Source of the DNA: an uncultured Muribaculaceae bacterium
GTDB lineage: Bacteria; Bacteroidota; Bacteroidia; Bacteroidales; Muribaculaceae
Reading direction: 5' to 3'
Assembly (NCBI GenBank): GCA_944321875.1
Contig: CALUMX010000011.1
Span: 1-64,000 of the forward strand
Length of the DNA stretch: 64,000 nucleotides
A model generated the notes under the pieces. That model saw only the letters and a list, made by a program, of their open reading frames with translations, was not told the DNA's origin and did not search any database. Numbering within the stretch: position 1 is the first letter of the stretch; each line of letters starts with the position of its first letter. Shown piece by piece: positions 60,534 through 64,000 of this stretch. The translations under genes were made by a program, and so were the position numbers.

Positions 60534-62489
60534 ATGAAACTCAAAAGAAATGTCCTTCTTCTGTTCCTTTGTACAATCTGTGCTTTTGCATCGTTTGGAC
60601 AGTCGATGCAGCCGGTGGAATGGCAGGTTAATTTTGAAGAAACGGGTTCTGATTCAGGAATTCTCGAATTCAAGGCGGTGATTAAAGACGGTTGGTATCT
60701 GTATGACACAAAGTCTGCAGAAGGCGGACCGGCTCCGACGTCGGTGTCGTTGAACCTGGAAAATGCGGAGCTTGTCAATGGACTTGTCCCGTCCCGTCCT
60801 GCTGTGGAGAAAACGGACTTTTTCTTTCATTTGCTTTTGGGCCGTTGGGAGCATGAGGTCACGTTTACGCAAGCTGTCCGGTTGTTGGAACCCTCCGGAT
60901 TCCGAATCGAGGGTTCTATACAGGGACAAGTCAGCAATGGCGACAATTGTTTACGGACAAAAAAGGAGTTTTCTTTCTTCAGAGAAAAGGAGGAGCCTGC
61001 CGAAGTAGTGGCCGTTGATGAGATTGTGCCGGAAATTCCGCAGAACAAGCCTCAGTATGAAGAACGCACATCCGATTACTGGAAACCGGTGGAAATGCCG
61101 GAATCGGACAATGCTCCACGCCACTCGTTGCTGTATATTTTCGTGAGCGGCTTGATAGGCGGTCTGATTGTGTTGTTGACGCCTGCTATCTGGCCGATGA
61201 TTCCTATTACGGTCGGTGTGTTCTGGAAAGAAAGCAGCCGGCGACGCAAGGCCCTTCTCTATGCGTTGATATATGGTTTGTCGACACTGGTAATTTATCT
61301 GTGCCTGGGTGTGATTTTCATGTGGGTATTTGGTGTCGGACATTTCAATAATATTTCAACGAGTGGACTTTTCAATCTGTTCTTTTTTGCCATGTTGATG
61401 ATTTTTGCCATGTCGTTTTTCGGACTCTTCGACATCAACTTGCCAAGTAAGTGGACGGCGAAGGTCGACTCGAAGGCATCCAACAGCAGCGGTTTGCTGA
61501 GCATCTTCTTCACGGCATTTGCCCTTGCTTTGGTGTCGTTCTCCTGTACGGCGCCGATTATTGGAACGTTGCTCGTAGAGCTATCCATCCGTGATGATGT
61601 CTATGGTCCGATTGTAGGTATTTTGGGATTTGCGACAGCGTTGGTGATTCCGTTCACGTTGTTTGCCGTCTTTCCGTCATGGATGAAGCGTTTACCAAAG
61701 CCGGGTTCATGGTTAAATTCAGTGATGGTAGTGCTGGGCTTTATAGAAATGGCATTGTCCTTGAAGTATCTGGCGGCAGCCGACCGGGCTTATGGATGGG
61801 GAATTGTCGACCGTGAAATGTTTGTTTCACTTTGGTTCGCAGTATTTTTTGTTTTAGGCTTCTACCTGTTGAATATGGTTAAAATTAGCGGTAGCAACCG
61901 GACCAAGGCGGTCGGTCCGTTCCGTCTAATTTTGGCTGTGGTTTCGATAGCTTTTTCCGCTTATCTTTTAACAGGTCTGTGGGGTGCGCCGTTGAAACTT
62001 ATCAATGGAATTGTGCCGCCAATGTCTACCCAGGACTTTAAATTGGGCGACAGTACACAATTCTTGTATTATCAGAACTTTGAGGATGGAATGGATGCGG
62101 CGAAAGAGTCCGGACGTCCGGTGCTGCTGTCGTTTGCATCTTCCGAAAACAAGGATTGTGTGGACATGGAACAGTCGGTTTTGAAAAATGACAAAGTCCG
62201 GGATTTGATAGGGGAGCATTTTGTATTTATCCGTCTGAAAACCGATGACGCCACAGCTTTGCCAAAGCCAATGAGACTGAAGAAAGAGAAGCAAACGATT
62301 CGCACATATGGCGAACTATGGCTATATTTGCAGAAGCATAAATTCGGGGCAAGCAGCCAGCCGTATTATGTGGTACTTGATAACGAAGGAGGATTGTTGT
62401 CCGGTCCTTTGGGCTTTGATAAGGACATAAGCCGATTCTCTTTATTTTTACAAACGTCAATAGACAATTACAATAAGAAGAATGAGTAA
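60534..62489 (+). CDS. DsbD-like membrane protein with one cysteine of each redox pair lost
   Basis: This 651-aa protein has the full DsbD layout: signal peptide (about 1-23), periplasmic alpha domain (25-150), eight-helix CcdA-like domain (about 200-485) and C-terminal thioredoxin-like domain (about 505-650). DsbD carries electrons through three cysteine pairs. Here each pair has one member left: Ser134/Cys139 (QVSNGDNCL), Ala218 in LLTPAIWPM against Cys338 in SFSCTAPI, and Asn539/Cys542 (SENKDCVDME). The folds otherwise align well, so it is not a decaying gene. Classical transmembrane thiol transfer looks impossible; a structural or single-cysteine role is inferred. mazG overlaps its end by eight bases. 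Confidence 0.88.
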   Translation: MKLKRNVLLLFLCTICAFASFGQSMQPVEWQVNFEETGSDSGILEFKAVIKDGWYLYDTKSAEGGPAPTSVSLNLENAELVNGLVPSRPAVEKTDFFFHLLLGRWEHEVTFTQAVRLLEPSGFRIEGSIQGQVSNGDNCLRTKKEFSFFREKEEPAEVVAVDEIVPEIPQNKPQYEERTSDYWKPVEMPESDNAPRHSLLYIFVSGLIGGLIVLLTPAIWPMIPITVGVFWKESSRRRKALLYALIYGLSTLVIYLCLGVIFMWVFGVGHFNNISTSGLFNLFFFAMLMIFAMSFFGLFDINLPSKWTAKVDSKASNSSGLLSIFFTAFALALVSFSCTAPIIGTLLVELSIRDDVYGPIVGILGFATALVIPFTLFAVFPSWMKRLPKPGSWLNSVMVVLGFIEMALSLKYLAAADRAYGWGIVDREMFVSLWFAVFFVLGFYLLNMVKISGSNRTKAVGPFRLILAVVSIAFSAYLLTGLWGAPLKLINGIVPPMSTQDFKLGDSTQFLYYQNFEDGMDAAKESGRPVLLSFASSENKDCVDMEQSVLKNDKVRDLIGEHFVFIRLKTDDATALPKPMRLKKEKQTIRTYGELWLYLQKHKFGASSQPYYVVLDNEGGLLSGPLGFDKDISRFSLFLQTSIDNYNKKNE

Positions 62490-63273
62490 CTCAAGACAGC
62501 AGAAAATGGAGGCATTCGGGCAGCTGCTCGACGTGCTTGATGAATTGCGGGTTAAGTGCCCGTGGGACCGAAAGCAGACAAACGAGAGTCTCCGATGTAA
62601 TACGATAGAAGAGGTTTATGAGTTGAGCAATGCGCTGCTCAATGAGGACGTGGCCGATATCCGTAAGGAGTTGGGAGATGTGTTGTTGCACGTTATCTTT
62701 TATGCGAAAATTGCTGATGAGAAAGCGCAGTTTGACATTGCCGACGTGTGCAATTCATTGCGTGAGAAACTGATATTCCGCCATCCTCATGTGTTTGGGG
62801 AGGTTGCCGTCAACAACTCTACGGAAGTGGAGCAAAATTGGGAACAATTGAAACTGAAGGAAAAAGGTGGCAATAAGCGCGTATTGGACGGAGTGCCCGA
62901 GGCTTTGCCTGCTCTTATCAAAGCGGAACGTGTGCAGGAAAAGGCTGCCAACTACGGTTTTGATTGGGAGAAGAAAGAGGACGTCTGGGCTAAGGTCAAG
63001 GAAGAGCTGAACGAGGTAGAGGCAGAAATGCAGAAAGGAGAAATCGGTCAGGACGCTCTTTCGGAAGAGTTCGGCGATTTATTTTTCAGCATGATTAATG
63101 CCGCAAGGCTGTATAAGGTAAATGCAGAAAATGCATTGGAACTGACTAACCGGAAGTTTATCAAACGGTTCAACTATATAGAGTCCAAAGCATTGGAGAT
63201 GGGACGTAGTATGAAGGACATGACCCTCTCTGAAATGGATGAACTGTGGAACGAGGCAAAACGGTTGGGATAG
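62482..63273 (+). CDS. mazG: Nucleoside triphosphate pyrophosphohydrolase MazG
   Basis: This 263-aa protein has two MazG domains. The first is CPWDRKQTNESLRCNTIEEVYEL with KELGDVLLHVIFYAKIA. The second is WAKVKEELNEVEAEM with SEEFGDLFFSMINAARL. The acidic metal ligands are in place in both. It hydrolyses (d)NTPs to NMP and pyrophosphate, cleaning the pool or lowering ppGpp-related stress. It overlaps the dsbD-like gene by eight bases and precedes topB by six. Confidence 0.95.
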   Translation: MSNSRQQKMEAFGQLLDVLDELRVKCPWDRKQTNESLRCNTIEEVYELSNALLNEDVADIRKELGDVLLHVIFYAKIADEKAQFDIADVCNSLREKLIFRHPHVFGEVAVNNSTEVEQNWEQLKLKEKGGNKRVLDGVPEALPALIKAERVQEKAANYGFDWEKKEDVWAKVKEELNEVEAEMQKGEIGQDALSEEFGDLFFSMINAARLYKVNAENALELTNRKFIKRFNYIESKALEMGRSMKDMTLSEMDELWNEAKRLG

Positions 63274-63279
63274 TCGGGC

Positions 63280-64000
63280 ATGATAGTTTGTATAACAGAG
63301 AAACCGAGTGTCGCAAAAGACATAGCTTCCATTCTTGGCGCAACTGTGCGGAGGGATGGATTTTTTGAGGGTAACGGGTATCAGGTGACCTGGACTTTCG
63401 GTCATTTATGCACGTTGAAAGAACCTCACGACTATACGGAAAGCTGGAAACCATGGTCGTTGAGCATGTTGCCGATGCTGCCTCCGCGTTTTGGCATCAA
63501 GTTGATTGATGACAAGGGAATTGAAAAACAATTCCGGGTGATAGAAACGCTTCTTAAGGATGCTGATGAGGTCATAAACTGTGGCGATGCCGGACAGGAG
63601 GGTGAGTTGATTCAGCGTTGGGTGATGCAGAAAGCAGAATGCCGTAAGCCGGTGAAGCGGCTTTGGATTTCTTCACTGACGGATGAGAGTATCAAGGAGG
63701 GATTTCATCATTTGAAGCCGGAGGCCGATTTCGACAGTCTTTATTATGCCGGATTGTCGAGAGCTATCGGCGACTGGATTCTGGGTATGAATGCGACGCG
63801 TTTGTTTACGCTGAAGTATTCTCAAAATCGAAACGTACTTTCGATTGGTCGCGTTCAGACGCCTACGTTGGCCCTGATTGTGCAACGTCAGAAGGAAATA
63901 GATAATTTCAAACCGGAAGATTATTGGGAGTTGAAAACCGTCTACCGGGGTGTGACGTTCTCCTCTACGAAAGGGAAGTTCAATCGGGAGGAAGATGCGG
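63280..64000 (+). CDS. topB: DNA topoisomerase III, 5' part (cut by window edge)
   Basis: The frame opens at ATG 63280 and stays open to the last base, giving 240 codons. The Toprim domain is plain: IVCITEKPSVAKDIASILG at the start, WTFGHLCTLKEP, and the acidic NCGDAGQEGELIQRWV. It is followed by GLSRAIGDWILGMNATRLFT and SIGRVQTPTLALIVQRQKE, typical of type IA enzymes. The active-site tyrosine lies beyond the window. It decatenates DNA by single-strand passage. A plasmid- or ICE-borne TraE/TopB version is unlikely given the housekeeping neighbours. Confidence 0.93.
   Translation, partial: MIVCITEKPSVAKDIASILGATVRRDGFFEGNGYQVTWTFGHLCTLKEPHDYTESWKPWSLSMLPMLPPRFGIKLIDDKGIEKQFRVIETLLKDADEVINCGDAGQEGELIQRWVMQKAECRKPVKRLWISSLTDESIKEGFHHLKPEADFDSLYYAGLSRAIGDWILGMNATRLFTLKYSQNRNVLSIGRVQTPTLALIVQRQKEIDNFKPEDYWELKTVYRGVTFSSTKGKFNREEDA

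Noticed and set aside
1..64000. CRISPR arrays, rRNA genes, insertion sequences with transposases
   Set aside because: No regularly spaced direct repeats, no rRNA-like stretches and no transposase-like frames were seen; the only recombinase is the tyrosine integrase at 2789-4036.

Overview
The window is chromosomal DNA of a Bacteroidales bacterium; family level is unresolved, and Muribaculaceae- or Prevotellaceae-like is a guess. The evidence is the Bacteroidales-type gene set (DUF4290, DUF5606, DUF5063 and DUF4296 proteins, a Cys-poor DksA/TraR protein, IleS of the GIHH type, Rpb6-like omega) and at least 18 upstream boxes of the form TAnnTTTG, the Bacteroidota -7 promoter element. Shine-Dalgarno sequences are mostly absent. 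Where the longest open frame ran into a neighbour or past a signal peptide, a shorter start was chosen.

Positions 1 to about 4190 are the end of an integrated prophage-like element, cut by the left window edge. It holds a GH19 endolysin fragment, an overlapping lipoprotein plus C-terminal membrane-anchor protein that looks like a unimolecular spanin, a two-gene cargo operon on the opposite strand with its own promoter and terminator, a 31-codon remnant of a membrane protein, and a tyrosine recombinase next to tRNA-Arg(TCT), the probable attachment site. The cargo pair (a 318-aa soluble protein and a 153-aa four-helix membrane protein) is the best candidate here for an undescribed, possibly anti-phage, system.

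Positions 4200 to 14700 hold trxA, a lysine/DAP operon headed by an FtsE-like ATPase (ftsE, aspartate kinase, lysA, dapA), a run of hypothetical, DUF4296, lspA and dksA-like genes, and ileS. Positions 14800 to 24300 hold an RND efflux operon in which permease and outer-membrane factor are one reading frame, the agmatine-to-putrescine genes aguA and aguB, and rpsF-rpsR-rplI. Positions 24300 to 36400 hold an exported muropeptide-processing pair (NlpC/P60 plus enolase-type epimerase), mutS2, dnaE, trxA, bamD-rpoZ and gdhA.

Positions 36400 to 53100 hold purL, tsaB-DUF4290-rimM and two further small genes, proS, a structured RNA locus with its own promoter and terminator, marC, DUF5606, a NlpC/P60 lipoprotein, comEC-aroE-gldB-like, and an amidase-mlaD pair. 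Positions 53400 to 64000 hold dnaA, a carboxypeptidase-regulatory-domain protein, the operon yicC-gmk-nadD-DUF5063-apeB, a DsbD-like protein that has lost one cysteine of every redox pair, mazG, and the 5' part of topB, cut by the right edge.

The most unusual observations are the cargo pair, the coordinated cysteine loss in the DsbD homologue, the permease/outer-membrane-factor fusion, the swapped HIGH motif of IleS, the structured RNA near 45.1 kb, and a small repeat embedded in two unrelated promoters.
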